From assembly GCA_965644295.1 (NCBI GenBank), contig CBFFRP010000400.1, positions 62,001 to 126,000 of the forward strand: DNA of 64,000 bases, read 5' to 3'. The DNA is from Paraphysomonas bandaiensis. Taxonomy: Eukaryota; Chrysophyceae. The position numbers and the translations under genes are program-made. The notes under the pieces are model-generated. The model was given only the letters and a program-made list of their open reading frames with translations, ran no database searches and was not told the DNA's origin. Positions 11,531 through 22,504 of the stretch are shown here, one piece after another; within the stretch, counting starts at the first letter, position 1, and each line of letters starts with the position of its first letter.

Positions 11531-12724
11531 GATATACATACTCTTTAATTACATGTCAATGGATCTGCTTCTGGCTGCAAACACAGCTACTAGTGTGGGA
11601 GCACAACTTAACTCCTGCTCTCTACCAGTACCGTTAACTTGGCCACATGCTACCCAATACGTTTACTAGTAGGTTACGTTATTGGTTGAATTACGCAAGA
11701 GGCTACAATTGACCACAAGGCAAATCAGAACCAAATGGGGTACTGTTGTATCGCTTCAGCGACTCTTACTTTAAAAATACAATCCAATATGCAATGGAAG
11801 CACTTATACCCTTCGTCCAAAGAATGGGCCTATTAGTTTTTGAACAATAATTCAAGTATCAAAGATAATATCCTGTTATTGCATGTATTATTATCGAAGT
11901 ACTGAAATAAGTGTGTTCTAGTTTTGGTAGCAATATAATGAAGCCTGCAACATGAGATCTTGCACAAGAGGTCACTATACTCTCCATCTATATTCTCAGA
12001 ACATTATATTAGATATTAGTATAGTGTTCAACATAATAACTAAGGCATATCCTGAAAGATACTGGAATGGATTGCTTTAAAAAATTTCTGGTGTTTTTAT
12101 ATACAGCAGTAACTACAACCGTCAAAATTTGGGGATTTTCTCACAGTTTCTGTGAAAAAACATATCACTCCCCGAAAATACTGGCACTTTCCAACTTTCC
12201 CTATAGAAAGCCTTCACAATTCTAGATATTCCTGATTTATATCCTATAAAATCATCATATAGTGCGTCGAACTCTTGTATTGCTTGTATATGACATACAG
12301 TCACTCCGCATTATAGTCACCACGTACAAATACACAGACTTTGTGACATCATGAAAACCCCTCTTTTTTCTTAATCGATCTGAAAACATGGGGTATTCAT
12401 GCCCTCCTGGAAGCCAATGCAGTCGCTCATTCAACAACTCGCTTGCTGTTGTGAAGTGAAGTGAAGGAAGTTAAGCGATCTCACTCATAGCGTATGAAGA
12501 TCTCCAGGTGTCTGTATATTCATGGGGTTACTTCACTGACCACTCCTCCTCCTCATAACACTGATAGGCTATACAGATGCTGCATATACATACACATACA
12601 CTGTGAAGTAGATATGCATATATGAATTAATTGCTATGTTTGTTGTGATATGCTCTCCGAGCCATCAATATATTGTGTGGTGTGTGCGCGTATCTTAGAC
12701 AGTCACAATGTGTAATCAATGGAT

Positions 12725-12860
12725 ATAAGAACGACTAGGTTTAATACTATATTTGGTTAGGTTGAGTCATTTATTGCTTTGACTAGGTTTTTACACCGAA
12801 AATAGTATGACTAGGAAATTCAACCAAATTGACTAGGTTGAATAATATATCTCGGACTGT
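12725..12860 (+). repeat. Dispersed repeat family B, copy 1
   Basis: About 135 bp related to 39030-39145. Shared blocks are 'catttattgctttg', 'ctaggtttttacacc', 'accaaattgactaggttg' and 'aataa'. The phrase 'gactaggtt' recurs within the copy. There is no coding potential. Confidence 0.7.
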
Positions 12861-13236
12861 TGGGTAATCAGTTCATTCATTGTATGTACAGTTATTGCTC
12901 TTCTGTTACATGCGCAAGCAATAATGCATGAGAACTAGATGGTACTGTAATGAACTATGAGATTAGGTGAAATTTATGTATGCTCAAGATTTGTCGTTAA
13001 TTTGCAGCAAACGCATGCATGTGTATGATGCATGTGTATGTATGTATGTGCATGTGTATGTATGTGTGTATGTAATTCACTCGATTTGGATTTTAAAATG
13101 CTCTCTTTATCTATATACTAAATAATAATCATGAGATTTCTATTATTTCTTGTCTGATTTAGAATAATAGACACCTAAAAAATAGGCCATAATGCATAAT
13201 ACATCCAAACAACCCTACTATGCTGCAGTGGCATTT

Positions 13237-13370
13237 CCCTCAAAAACATGGACATGGAGTGTCTTGTGAACGAAGCCACTGCAGCACATCCAAGTGCCCT
13301 CCCTTTGCAGCTGCCCTGCAACCCTGCAAGTGCCTTCACCCCAGGGACATGGAGGGTCCTGTGAACGAAG
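13237..13370 (-). pseudogene. Decayed 3' continuation of the ankyrin gene
   Basis: Ankyrin-unit sequence continues past the gene's stop. The stop itself is a TGG-to-TAG change in the invariant LQW position (plus-strand 13371-13373). Further on, an exact 8-bp tandem duplication of 'ccctgcaa' (13314-13321 and 13322-13329) shifts the frame. Another unit is then recognisable before the frame ends near 13237. The ancestral protein therefore had roughly one and a half more repeats. Confidence 0.85.
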
Positions 13371-16013
13371 CTACTGCAGTACATCCAAGTGTCCACCCTC
13401 AGCAGCCTCCTTGCAAGTCTGTTCACTCCATGGACATGGAGGGTGCTGAGAACGAAGCCACTTCAGTACATCCCAGTGCCCTCCGTTTGCTGCACAAAGG
13501 CAAGTCCATTCATTCCATGGACATGGAGGGTCCTGTGAACGAAGCCACTGCAGCACATCCAAGTGCCCTCCCTTTGCAGCTGCCCTGCAAGTATGTTCAT
13601 TCCAGGGACATGGAGGGTCCTGTGAACGAAGCCACTGCAGTACATCCAAGTGTCCACCCTCAGCAGCCTCCTTGCAAGTCTGTTCATTCCATGGACATGG
13701 AGGGTGCTGAGAACGAAGCCACTTCAGTACATCCAAGTGCCCTCCGTTTGCTGCACAACGGCAAGTCCATTCATTCCATGGACATGGAGGGTCCTGTGAA
13801 CGAAGCCACTGCAGCACATCCAAGTGCCCTCCATTTGCAGCAACATTGCAAGTACGTTCATCCCATGGATCTGGAGGGCTCTTTGAACGAAGCCACTGTA
13901 GAACATCCAAATGTCCACCTGCAGCAGCAGCAGTACAAGTGGTTCCAAGCACTGAATCTGGAGGGTCATGTGAACGAAGCCACTGTAGAACATCCAAGTG
14001 TCCACCCCTAGCAGCAACACTACAAGTCAACAGATTCCATGGACATGGAGGGTCCTGAGAACGAAGCCACTGCAGTACATCCAAGTGCCCACCCCTAGAA
14101 GCATCGATGCAAGTCGCTTCATTCCATGGACATGGAGGGTGCTGAGAACGAAGCCATCTCAGAACATCCAAGCGCCCAAATCTAGCAGAAATTGAGCAAG
14201 TCGTTTCATTCCAGGGACATGGAGGGTCCTGTGAACGAAGCCACTGCAGCATATCCAAGTGCCCTCCATTTGCAGCTGCCCTGCAAGTCTGTTCATTCCA
14301 GGGACATGAAGGGTCCTGTGAACGAAGCCACTGCAGTACATCCAAGTGTCCACCCTCAGCAGCCTCCATGCAAGTCTGTTCATTCCATGGACATGGAGGG
14401 TCCTGTGAACGAAGCCATCTCAGAACATCCAAGCGCCCAAATCTAGCAGCAATTGTGCAAGTCATTTCATTCCAGGGACATGGAGGGTCCTGTGAACGAA
14501 GCCACTGCAGCACATCCAAGTGCCATCCCTTTGCAGCTGCCCTGCAAGTCTGTTCATTCCAGGGACATGGAGGGTCCTGTGAACGAAGCCACTGCAGTAC
14601 ATCCAAGTGTCCACCCTCAGCAGCCTCCTTGCAAGTCTGTTCATTCCATGGACATGGAGGGTGCTGAGAACGAAGCCACTTCAGTACATCCAAGTGCCCT
14701 CCGTTTGCTGCACAACGGCAAGTCCATTCATTCCATGGACATGGAGGGTCCTGTGAACGAAGCCACTGCAGCACATCCAAGTGCCCTCCATTTGCAGCAA
14801 CATTGCAAGTACGTTCATCCCATGGATCTGGAGGGCTCTTTGAACGAAGCCACTGTAGAACATCCAAATGTCCACCTGCAGCAGCAGCAGTACAAGTGGT
14901 TCCAAGCACTGAATCTGGAGGGTCATGTGAACGAAGCCACTGTAGAACATCCAAGTGTCCACCCCTAGCAGCAACACTACAAGTCAACAGATTCCATGGA
15001 CATGGAGGGTCCTGAGAACGAAGCCACTGCAGTACATCCAAGTGCCCACCCCTAGAAGCATCGATGCAAGTCGCTTCATTCCATGGACATGGAGGGTGCT
15101 GAGAACGAAGCCATCTCAGAACATCCAAGCGCCCAAATCTAGCAGAAATTGAGCAAGTCGTTTCATTCCAGGGACATGGAGGGTCCTGTGAACGAAGCCA
15201 CTGCAGCATATCCAAGTGCCCTCCATTTGCAGCTGCCCTGCAAGTCTGTTCATTCCAGGGACATGAAGGGTCCTGTGAACGAAGCCACTGCAGTACATCC
15301 AAGTGTCCACCCTCAGCAGCCTCCATGCAAGTCTGTTCATTCCATGGACATGGAGGGTCCTGTGAACGAAGCCATCTCAGAACATCCAAGCGCCCAAATC
15401 TAGCAGCAATTGTGCAAGTCATTTCATTCCAGGGACATGGAGGGTCCTGTGAACGAAGCCACTGCAGCACATCCAAGTGCCATCCCTTTGCAGCTGCCCT
15501 GCAAGTCTGTTCATTCCAGGGACATGGAGGGTCCTGTGAACGAAGCCACTGCAGTACATCCAAGTGTCCACCCTCAGCAGCCTCCATGCAAGTCTGTTCA
15601 TTCCATGGACATGGAGGGTGCTGAGAACGAAGCCACTTCAGTACATCCAAGTGCCCTCCGTTTGCTGCACAACGGCAAGTCCATTCATTCCATGGACATG
15701 GAGGTTCCTGCGCATGAAAGCTCATGAGATGTATCATCTGCTGTAGTCTGCCGTATTGTGCACATGTATTCATTAGTTTGATGTGTGGGCAGCCCATAGC
15801 CAGAGCCCATGAGACCATTGAGTTGGTCATACAGTAGTGAGATGCATGTGACTCAAGTCTCTCTCTGCTCTTATCAGTGTATACTATATCGTGAAATCTC
15901 TTACAAGTTAATATCACTGGAAGGAGAGCCGTGTGTGGGATCAGAGAGATGATGACACGAAGAACATCAACATTAAGAACATATATATGCGACATATCTA
16001 AACACTGATTCAT
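13371..16013 (-). CDS. F-box-like / ankyrin-repeat protein, 880 residues
   Basis: Single-exon ORF. Residues ~10-60 resemble an F-box ('LRVIISLIPHTALLPVI...CKRFHDIV'). From about residue 100 to the end there are about 26 units of 29 residues with the pattern 'GGHLDVLQWLRSQDPPCPW' + NE.TC.AA. These ankyrin-type repeats are large gene families in stramenopiles and other protists. F-box plus repeats suggests a substrate receptor for a Cullin-RING ubiquitin ligase (inference). Because the unit is 87 nt, the other strand and frames stay open too; those reading frames are artefacts. Eleven units are tandemly duplicated (957 bp). The present stop is a nonsense change inside a unit. An internal Met at residue 7 is an alternative start. 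Confidence 0.8.
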   Translation of the reverse strand: MNQCLDMSHIYVLNVDVLRVIISLIPHTALLPVILTCKRFHDIVYTDKSRERLESHASHYCMTNSMVSWALAMGCPHIKLMNTCAQYGRLQQMIHLMSFHAQEPPCPWNEWTCRCAANGGHLDVLKWLRSQHPPCPWNEQTCMEAAEGGHLDVLQWLRSQDPPCPWNEQTCRAAAKGWHLDVLQWLRSQDPPCPWNEMTCTIAARFGRLDVLRWLRSQDPPCPWNEQTCMEAAEGGHLDVLQWLRSQDPSCPWNEQTCRAAANGGHLDMLQWLRSQDPPCPWNETTCSISARFGRLDVLRWLRSQHPPCPWNEATCIDASRGGHLDVLQWLRSQDPPCPWNLLTCSVAARGGHLDVLQWLRSHDPPDSVLGTTCTAAAAGGHLDVLQWLRSKSPPDPWDERTCNVAANGGHLDVLQWLRSQDPPCPWNEWTCRCAANGGHLDVLKWLRSQHPPCPWNEQTCKEAAEGGHLDVLQWLRSQDPPCPWNEQTCRAAAKGWHLDVLQWLRSQDPPCPWNEMTCTIAARFGRLDVLRWLRSQDPPCPWNEQTCMEAAEGGHLDVLQWLRSQDPSCPWNEQTCRAAANGGHLDMLQWLRSQDPPCPWNETTCSISARFGRLDVLRWLRSQHPPCPWNEATCIDASRGGHLDVLQWLRSQDPPCPWNLLTCSVAARGGHLDVLQWLRSHDPPDSVLGTTCTAAAAGGHLDVLQWLRSKSPPDPWDERTCNVAANGGHLDVLQWLRSQDPPCPWNEWTCRCAANGGHLDVLKWLRSQHPPCPWNEQTCKEAAEGGHLDVLQWLRSQDPPCPWNEHTCRAAAKGGHLDVLQWLRSQDPPCPWNEWTCLCAANGGHWDVLKWLRSQHPPCPWSEQTCKEAAEGGHLDVLQ
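13505..15712. repeat. 957-bp tandem duplication (11 ankyrin units), about 2.3 copies
   Basis: Sequence at position x matches x+957 almost perfectly, for example 13742, 14699 and 15656. The period is exactly 11 x 87 nt, so the reading frame is preserved. Differences between copies are only scattered substitutions, so the event is recent or the copies are homogenised by gene conversion. Confidence 0.95.
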
Positions 16014-16735
16014 GGTTTATATGAGGCTGATAGAGTGTTAATATACAGCAGATGAGTTTATCATATATGCGTGCAGAGTACCACTATACATATCTACAGC
16101 GATGTGCATGCACAGCTATATACCGCAGTATACGTATACCATATCCACTTTTACCAGGAGACCAGAAAAGAAATTTCCTCAACGTGAACACCATGAATGT
16201 ATGTATGTATGTATGTATGTATGTATGTATGTATGTATGTATGTATGTATGTATGTATGTATGTATGTATGTATGTATGTATGTATGTATGTATGTATGT
16301 ATGTATGTATGTATGTATGTATGTATGTATGTATGTATGTATGTATGTATGTATGTATGTATGTATGTATGTATGTATGTATGTATGTATGTATGTATGT
16401 ATGTATGTATGTATGTATGTACTGTATGTATGTATGTATGTATGAACAGTTCATGCAGTCGTGTTGTGTATGCATAAAGTACAGTATGTATGTACATACA
16501 TACATACATACATACATACATACATACATACATACATACATACATACATACATACATACATACATACATCATACACACTCTGGAGATGTAGAGATGGTAT
16601 TATCATATGAAATTCAACGTAGATATAGTGCTACTCTATTAACAATCTCAGTGAGAGAATTACTTTGATTGATATCATTATAAACAATTCTAGTAATCTT
16701 TTAACGCATAATATTCATTGTAAGCAAGTGATAGT
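15714..16735. other. 5' part of the ankyrin gene, then tetranucleotide-rich spacer
   Basis: Positions up to 16013 encode the non-repetitive N-terminus of the ankyrin gene. The spacer 16014-16735 between diverging genes is dominated by ATGT and ACAT arrays (16197-16569). Confidence 0.6.
16195..16569. repeat. Inverted tetranucleotide arrays: (ATGT)n then (ACAT)n
   Basis: About 240 bp of ATGT (16195-16442) is followed by a ~50-bp unique spacer (16443-16492) and about 75 bp of the reverse complement ACAT. The two arms could pair as a large hairpin. Long open frames on both strands here encode only MYVC or IHTY strings. Confidence 0.95.
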
Positions 16736-17294
16736 ATGGCACAAGTATATCTTATTGTGGTTATATATCATACTATAGTCTAATATGTTGTTACAGGCAG
16801 TTATCCTTATTTCCTCTTATCAATCAGATACTACGCAAGAACAAAATCAAAGAAGATTGGAACATACAATGCAAGCTAATAAGATTGATTATTTATCAGT
16901 TGATGGGGCACTTGCAGAGAATAAGGTATGATATCATGTGTGATGCATGCACTTGTCTGAAGGCATACATAGGAAACACGCGACACTCTCTTCTCTGTAT
17001 CTGGACAACGTGGAAAATACCCACAGTGCTTTATAAAAGAAAACGATACGTACACATTTATTGGACTATGGGATGCAATTGAGGTATGTACAACTGAGTT
17101 GCGCTTATATTAATAATTGTTTGCTTGATAATTAATTTGGTAGTCTCTACTCGAATGTAACGATTTACCTGCCGAAGTGCTGGAGGCTAACCCTAATATC
17201 CCTACTTTTGAAAAGGTAATACACCATTCTGTCAGTTGAATTTCTTTTTAACTCTTCTTCGTAGACATTTGCTAATGTTATGAAAACTGAGTAG
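16736..17294 (+). CDS. SH3BGR-like thioredoxin-fold protein, 5 exons
   Basis: Exons 16736-16744, 16797-16925, 16973-17083, 17144-17215 and 17265-17294 give 116 residues; all junctions fall between codons. The first exon codes only Met-Ala-Gln. The sequence begins 'MAQAVILISSYQSD', continues 'RRLEHTMQANKIDYLSVD' and has 'GKYPQCFI', then 'YTFIGLWDAIESLLE'. This matches the SH3-binding glutamic-acid-rich-like (SH3BGRL) family: a beta strand, a helix replacing the redox loop, 'YP.C/IF' before the second half, and an acidic tail. No CxxC is present, so no redox activity is expected. The gene was assembled from splice sites and is not visible as one open frame. Function within the family is poorly defined. 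Confidence 0.75.
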
Positions 17295-17875
17295 ATATAA
17301 CTCTGAACAGCATAAATAATATATGCATATCGGTCATTGCGCTTCTAGTGTGCTTCACTTTCACAAAGTTGTACTTTGCTTGTACGATTAACTTCATGTA
17401 ACAGTAACAATGTGTGCTACAAATTGTTAGTATTATTTTGTAGCAGTATATATGAACAATATATAACATTGTAAACTTTGTACGCTATGTGTGAGCACCA
17501 TGAAATCTTATAGTCCGCCAATAGTCATTAGGCTACTATGTTGTTATTGCGCTATCATTGCATAAGTACAGCAAGTTGATAGCAACAATAACATACAAAT
17601 AAAAATAACACTGCACAACTCGATGTACCGTTGTCATATTATTACTTTAGCTTTGGATTTCATACTTATGAAATATGAGATCAAGCATAAGCTTATTACG
17701 CCATAATATAGATAATGCATAGTAAGATTAAAGATAAAGAATATGGGACTAATAACATTCACAAAAACTGTGTAATATAAAGTCTGATTATTACATGAGA
17801 ACGGTTGAGTATAGAGACTAGTATTATATCTATAGGCTGACTAAACTGGGCTTGCTATGTACTACTAGTGGCGGG

Positions 17876-17930
17876 CAACCTTCTCAGGACTGCTTGTGCA
17901 TCGCTGCGAGCACCATGGTGCAACCGTGCC
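17876..17930 (+). repeat. Short dispersed repeat, copy 1
   Basis: The block 'gctgcgagcaccatggtgca' and its left flank 'ctgcttgtgcat' match 43735-43778, where they read 'ctgcttgtgcgtcaccgc' and 'aagcaccaaggagcaacc'. About 45 bp with a few substitutions. Confidence 0.5.
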
Positions 17931-18610
17931 TGGTGGTGAGGTTAGTCGGGGGGTCTGCCTTTGGGCAGCGTGTCTGGCGGGCCTGTATCACAAAAACTGT
18001 GTTACTTATTAACGGCCCAGCCTGTGACTGTCCATTCCTCTAACCTATCCCTTTAGAACCCTATACCTCTCTTGTTGGTAGTATATCATATTTTTTTACT
18101 TATGATACACTGTGGAGTGGAGATACGGTGATACGGTAATCTACACACACATAGTACATTAGTAAGTTAGTATGCAACATACAGAAGTTTTATTTGACAA
18201 GGTCATTATTTGTTTCACTTTTAAACCTACTAAATATAGTATCATTTGTTATAACTACGCTAAAAAGTTGCATTTGTTCTAACTAAATTTTCGTTTTAGT
18301 CCTGTGTACACTAAGCTAAAAACAATAGTTAATAGTTGAGCCTACTAAAATTTTCAGTTATTTTAAAATTATATCTAAACCTACTAAAAATTAAAAAAGT
18401 AGAGTAAGCTACGAGGTAACTCAATTTCTAGGGAATTAGGCGAAGGGTGACGTAGATACTAGGCGGCAGATACATATCGATATTCTGTCTGGGCTCCACC
18501 ATTCTACAGCTTCGCACATGCAAAGAAGCGGTCGTGTCTGCATTTGAAGCACTGGCGCCCATACTGCCTACTGCAGATGGTAGGTGCAATGGTAGAGTTA
18601 CACCCTGGGC

Positions 18611-18760
18611 AGCACATGTCACCGAGTGGTCTTGGTGAATCTATTGGAGGTTAGTGAATCATAGGTCAATAAAGTACACAATACTGATATCCCTTGGAGA
18701 GCAGATGTACTGTTTATTCACTAACCTCCAATAGCTTAGCTCCACCGGGTGACATGCGCT
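18611..18760. repeat. Foldback / MITE-like inverted repeat
   Basis: Arms of about 45-49 bp (18611-18659 and 18716-18760) are reverse complements, with a perfect 19-bp inner core 'ctattggaggttagtgaat'. The loop is about 56 nt. No ORF lies inside. Confidence 0.8.
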
Positions 18761-19216
18761 CAGATACGAAGTAGTAGGATGAGATGGAAAATATAGTAGG
18801 AACAAAAATAAAGTGAGGCCATTGTCAACCCAACGTTTAGAGAGGATAGGTGACTTCTCCAGTGTCTAGTTTAGTTTTCTGGTTTCCAGGATATTACAGC
18901 AATATGTTTATTGGACTGACTAAACTTGTGTGGACAGTAGCTTGGACTGATACTCATGAAGTACTCCATGTATACAAGGTCGGTAGGTACGGTAAGTAGG
19001 TACGATAAGTACGTACGATAAGGAGGTACTTGTAATGTACTGTGTACTCTGTGTGTATGTGGGTATATGATGTCTGTGCAATGATAGAGTAGTACGTTTG
19101 TATTAGGTGAAGAAGTACGCACATGCCCATCTCTCTCCATACTTTATGTACATACTGCAGTACATATATACAAGTATCTATCCATCCATCCATCCATCTA
19201 ACCTCATGTACGTATA

Positions 19217-19357
19217 CAATAGCGTATCGGCATCCTTTGTATATTTTTGTTCAAATATGCTTCATATATTGAGACAACAATTATCTGTATTACAGCCGTA
19301 GTTGTATGTTAATAATATAGAAGATATTTACTTCAATTTATTTCCGAAAAATACGAG
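19217..19357 (+). repeat. Promoter-proximal dispersed repeat family C, copy 1
   Basis: About 120-140 bp related to 28061-28174 (same orientation) and 47346-47495 (reverse). Conserved blocks are 'atttttgttcaaa.atgc', 'attgagacaa.aattat', 'acagccgta', and the end block 'acttcaatttatttccgaaa'. It ends 118 bp before the kinase ATG. Confidence 0.85.
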
Positions 19358-19474
19358 TAAGAGACATCCATTCCATATGTAACTACTTCCATCCCTCTCA
19401 TTATCTCCATTCTATCCATCATAGAACCCTCCTATACATTATTTCATGTTCTACTTTCATTCATCACCTCATTA

Positions 19475-22053
19475 ATGGTCTCATTGATCATTCTTCTACC
19501 ATGTATAGCACTCTTAACCCTTATAGTTATATATATCACATATCGGAAATATAAACACATACAACATAAACGTAATTTACAAAAATCAAGAATACAATGG
19601 AAACAATCACATCGAAATACATTAACAGGAAATTTTGTTATGACATTTATAACCCCAATTGATGAAATATATAAAATAAAACAAGAACGTATATTAGGGA
19701 AAGGATCGTATGGTGTGGTAGTCACTGGGATTCATAAAGAATCAAATGTAGAATATGCTATCAAATTAGTTAATACAGAAAGTGGTAAACGACATCGTAT
19801 TGAAAGAGAATATAAATTATTAAAAGATATTGATCATCCTAATATTGTGAGATTATTTGCGGTGTATGATACACCTCATGAGGTGGGGTTTGTGATGGAG
19901 CTTTGTACCGGGGGACATATAGGGCACTGGCTAGAGAGGATTCAGTTTAACCCTCGAGCCGTGCTTCCAGAAACAACCACTAAGTCAGTCATTCGGCAGC
20001 TGCTCTCAGCCATCGCTCATATGCATGATAGAGGCATATGTCATCGCGATATCAAACTCCAAAACATTATGCGGGAGCATGCAGGATGGAATGCACAAAT
20101 CAAGCTGATTGACTTTGGTCTTGGTACGCGGTTTATTGGTGCAACCCCCATGAAAACCAGGTGTGGAACCCTGTATGCAACTGCCCCGGAGGTACTCAGG
20201 GAGTCTTATGATGAGCGATGTGACGTATGGAGTGCTGGGGTAGTGGCATTTACAATGCTGAGCGGTAGGAAACCGTTTGAAGCTCTTGTCCTGCACCCCG
20301 CTTCTGGAGAAGACAGCGATGGGAAGTGTTCAGTTATGGCGAATATCCTAATGGGTAGGTATCATTATCGTCACAAGGACTGGAAGAAAGTGTCTTCAAC
20401 TGCAATGGAGTTCACACAGAAAATGCTGACTCATGACTATAAGCAGCGGTGGAGTGCACAGGAAGCCTTGGAACATGATTGGTTCAGCGAAAGAGATGAT
20501 GGGGGATGCTCTGGAGATGCAGACGATGTGGACAGCACGGACGATCCCGTCGATCCAGTGGCGAGGGCGCGCAAGTTTTCATCGACATCTATTATGTCGG
20601 ACTCCTCAGGCGATGCGAATATGGTTCAGACGGCGTTTAAGAACCTAAAGAGACACAGCGATGTATCTGTGCTTCATCAAACAAGTATGCTCGCAGTTGC
20701 CTACAATATGCCACAGAATAAGACAGCTGACCGGAGGGCTTTCTTTCAGTCGTTTGATGTGGACAAGAATGGCACTCTAGATCGAGAAGAATTCAGAGCG
20801 GCAATGTTGGCGTGTAATATATTCAACACCGGCGACACCGAGAAGCTATCTGAGGACGACATAGACTGCATCTTCAAGGCTGTAGATGCAAATGGTGACA
20901 ATCAAATTTCGTTTACGGAATTTTTGGCTGCTACATTAGATCCGCGCGACTTCGATATACAGGCCCTCAATACGGCTTTTCAAATCCTAGACACAGATCA
21001 GAAAGGTAATAGCTATGGCACCGTATTTTCGTCTATAATTTTGATATGGCGGGGTTGTTGTAGGATATATTACCTTCAACGATATGGAACGTGTTCTCAG
21101 TGTCACGTCGGCAGCCCGTAAGAGATCGGTCATTATGTCACAAACATCCTCCCAGAGTTTACTAGGGAAAGGTGTAGGAATCTCACCAAGTCTATCGAAA
21201 TCGCAGTCGATAAAATCTGCTCCGTCGAAGTCGTCTAAAGTGTGCCCGGTTGTATCCAATCCAACTAACGACAACGATTCGGATGATAATAGTGCAGATG
21301 GTGCCCCTGAGGAGAAGGATCACAGTTTCGGAAGAGGGCGTTCGATGTCCCTCGGAAACGTACTCAGGAGGTATGTTTGATTATTAGACGATCGTGTTGC
21401 TGTCGACTCAATATCTGTTTGCCTTATATAGGCCAAGCATGTTGAAAGATATCATGCCTATGATGTCAGCTCCTCGTCGGTCATCCATGACAAGTGCTCC
21501 CATCGCTTTGTCATTTGGAGCCAGTGGAGAAAGTGAGCATTCTAACAGCGACATCAAGATACGTAAGAAATCATCCTCTGTGATTCCCATTCTATCCGCA
21601 AAGTCATCCCCGATGCTCTATAGCAAAGCACAAAATAATCCTGCCCCCCCTCCAGGTACTTATACATTTGTATTTTGTGATTCTTTCCTCATCGATTTAT
21701 AGAATTGGATCCGGTTGTGGCAGAGCAAATCCAAAGAGCAATTAAATTGGTTGATAAAAATGGGACAGGTGTTGTGTCGTATACAGATTTTTTGTTAGCA
21801 CTGACAGAGAATGGGAACAGCAGTCCGTCAAAGACAAGTACGAACTAATTATTACTATTTAACTGTTTCTCATGTCATCACTGCAGGGGACACCTCTCCA
21901 CGTACTCGAACGAGCTCATGTGACCAGGTTACTATGACTGACACAACTGCAAGTTCAAAAGATAATGTTTTTTCAAAGACTTCACAGAATTTCCGAAAGC
22001 TCTCTAATTGCGAGGAGAAAGATAGCATGTCAGGGTCTGATGTAAAGATGTAG
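19475..22053 (+). CDS. Membrane-anchored CDPK-type Ser/Thr kinase with EF-hands, 5 exons
   Basis: Exons 19475-21005, 21064-21370, 21432-21655, 21703-21838 and 21888-22053 give 787 residues. An N-terminal hydrophobic helix (residues ~3-22) followed by basic residues suggests a signal anchor instead of the usual acylation. The kinase domain has the glycine loop 'GKGSYG' (75-80), the Lys in 'YAIKLV' (97), 'HRDIKLQN' (190) and 'DFG' (213-215). Then come 'TLYATAPE' and EF-hands 'DVDKNGTLDREEF', 'DANGDNQISFTEF' and 'DTDQKGYITFNDM'. A fourth, 'DKNGTGVVSYTDF', lies about 180 residues later, after a Ser-rich insert. This is a calcium-dependent protein kinase: EF-hand binding of calcium relieves autoinhibition. 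The insert between EF-hands 3 and 4 is unusual for the family. Confidence 0.93.
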
Positions 22054-22234
22054 CTCGTTGTCTTGAATGTATATATATTGCCTCGACTCATTTATAGACG
22101 TCTTATCGAATACGTGCAACTGTTGTAGACCTTGATACCACAGTAACACTTAAATATGACGGTCTCAAAAAGAATGATGATTATGTTATCGTAAATTCTT
22201 ATTATATATATTCCTATACATGGCAGAAATGTAG

Positions 22235-22340
22235 TACTGCGTAACAATTAATTGTCAATTAATTGATTAATTGGCACATGTTGTAGTCAATTACAATTGC
22301 AATTATTACTTGCTGTCCCGATATCCCAATTACTACAATA
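22235..22340 (+). repeat. Dispersed AT-rich repeat family D, copy 1
   Basis: Shares 'aattaattg', then 'gttgtagtcaa' and 'attactattag/cttgct.cc' with 23655-23760, in the same order and orientation. Confidence 0.5.
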
Positions 22341-22504
22341 TATTGCTATTAATCTATTAATTGATACTAAACTACGTACGTATATGTCGTAGCAGGCTTG
22401 CGTAACAATATATTTGCAGTTAATTGGAGACAGGTGTCCAACAATAATAATTGCGATAATCAAGCATCCAATTATTGGCAATGAAATTAATTGCCTTTCA
22501 TTCT

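Larger units (their letters stand above)
10660..13230. other. Long intergenic region with dispersed repeats
   Basis: About 2.6 kb without a supported gene. It contains two dispersed repeats with a second copy near 38-39 kb (11295-11530 and 12725-12860), entered separately. Short ORFs at 12122-12437 lack any family signal. Loose TATG/CATG runs occur at 13015-13075. Confidence 0.5.
17295..19474. other. Intergenic, 2.2 kb, repeats only
   Basis: No supported gene. It contains a short dispersed repeat (17876-17930), a stretch rich in 'cctactaaa' (18220-18390), a foldback (18611-18760) and copy 1 of the promoter-proximal repeat family (19217-19357). The ORF at 17852-18043 has no family signal. Confidence 0.5.

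Noticed and set aside
13220-15746. Plus-strand and second-frame ORFs with 'HSMDMEGPVNEA' or 'GFVHRTLHVPGM' repeats
   Set aside because: The 87-bp unit is a multiple of three, so other frames stay open. Only the minus frame with LDVLQWLRSQ fits an ankyrin repeat.
16052-16668. Large MYVC and IHTY open frames
   Set aside because: Products of a tetranucleotide array, not proteins.
17852-18043. Cys-rich 63-codon ORF
   Set aside because: Part of it is a short dispersed repeat also found at 43735; no domain and no relation to the neighbouring gene.
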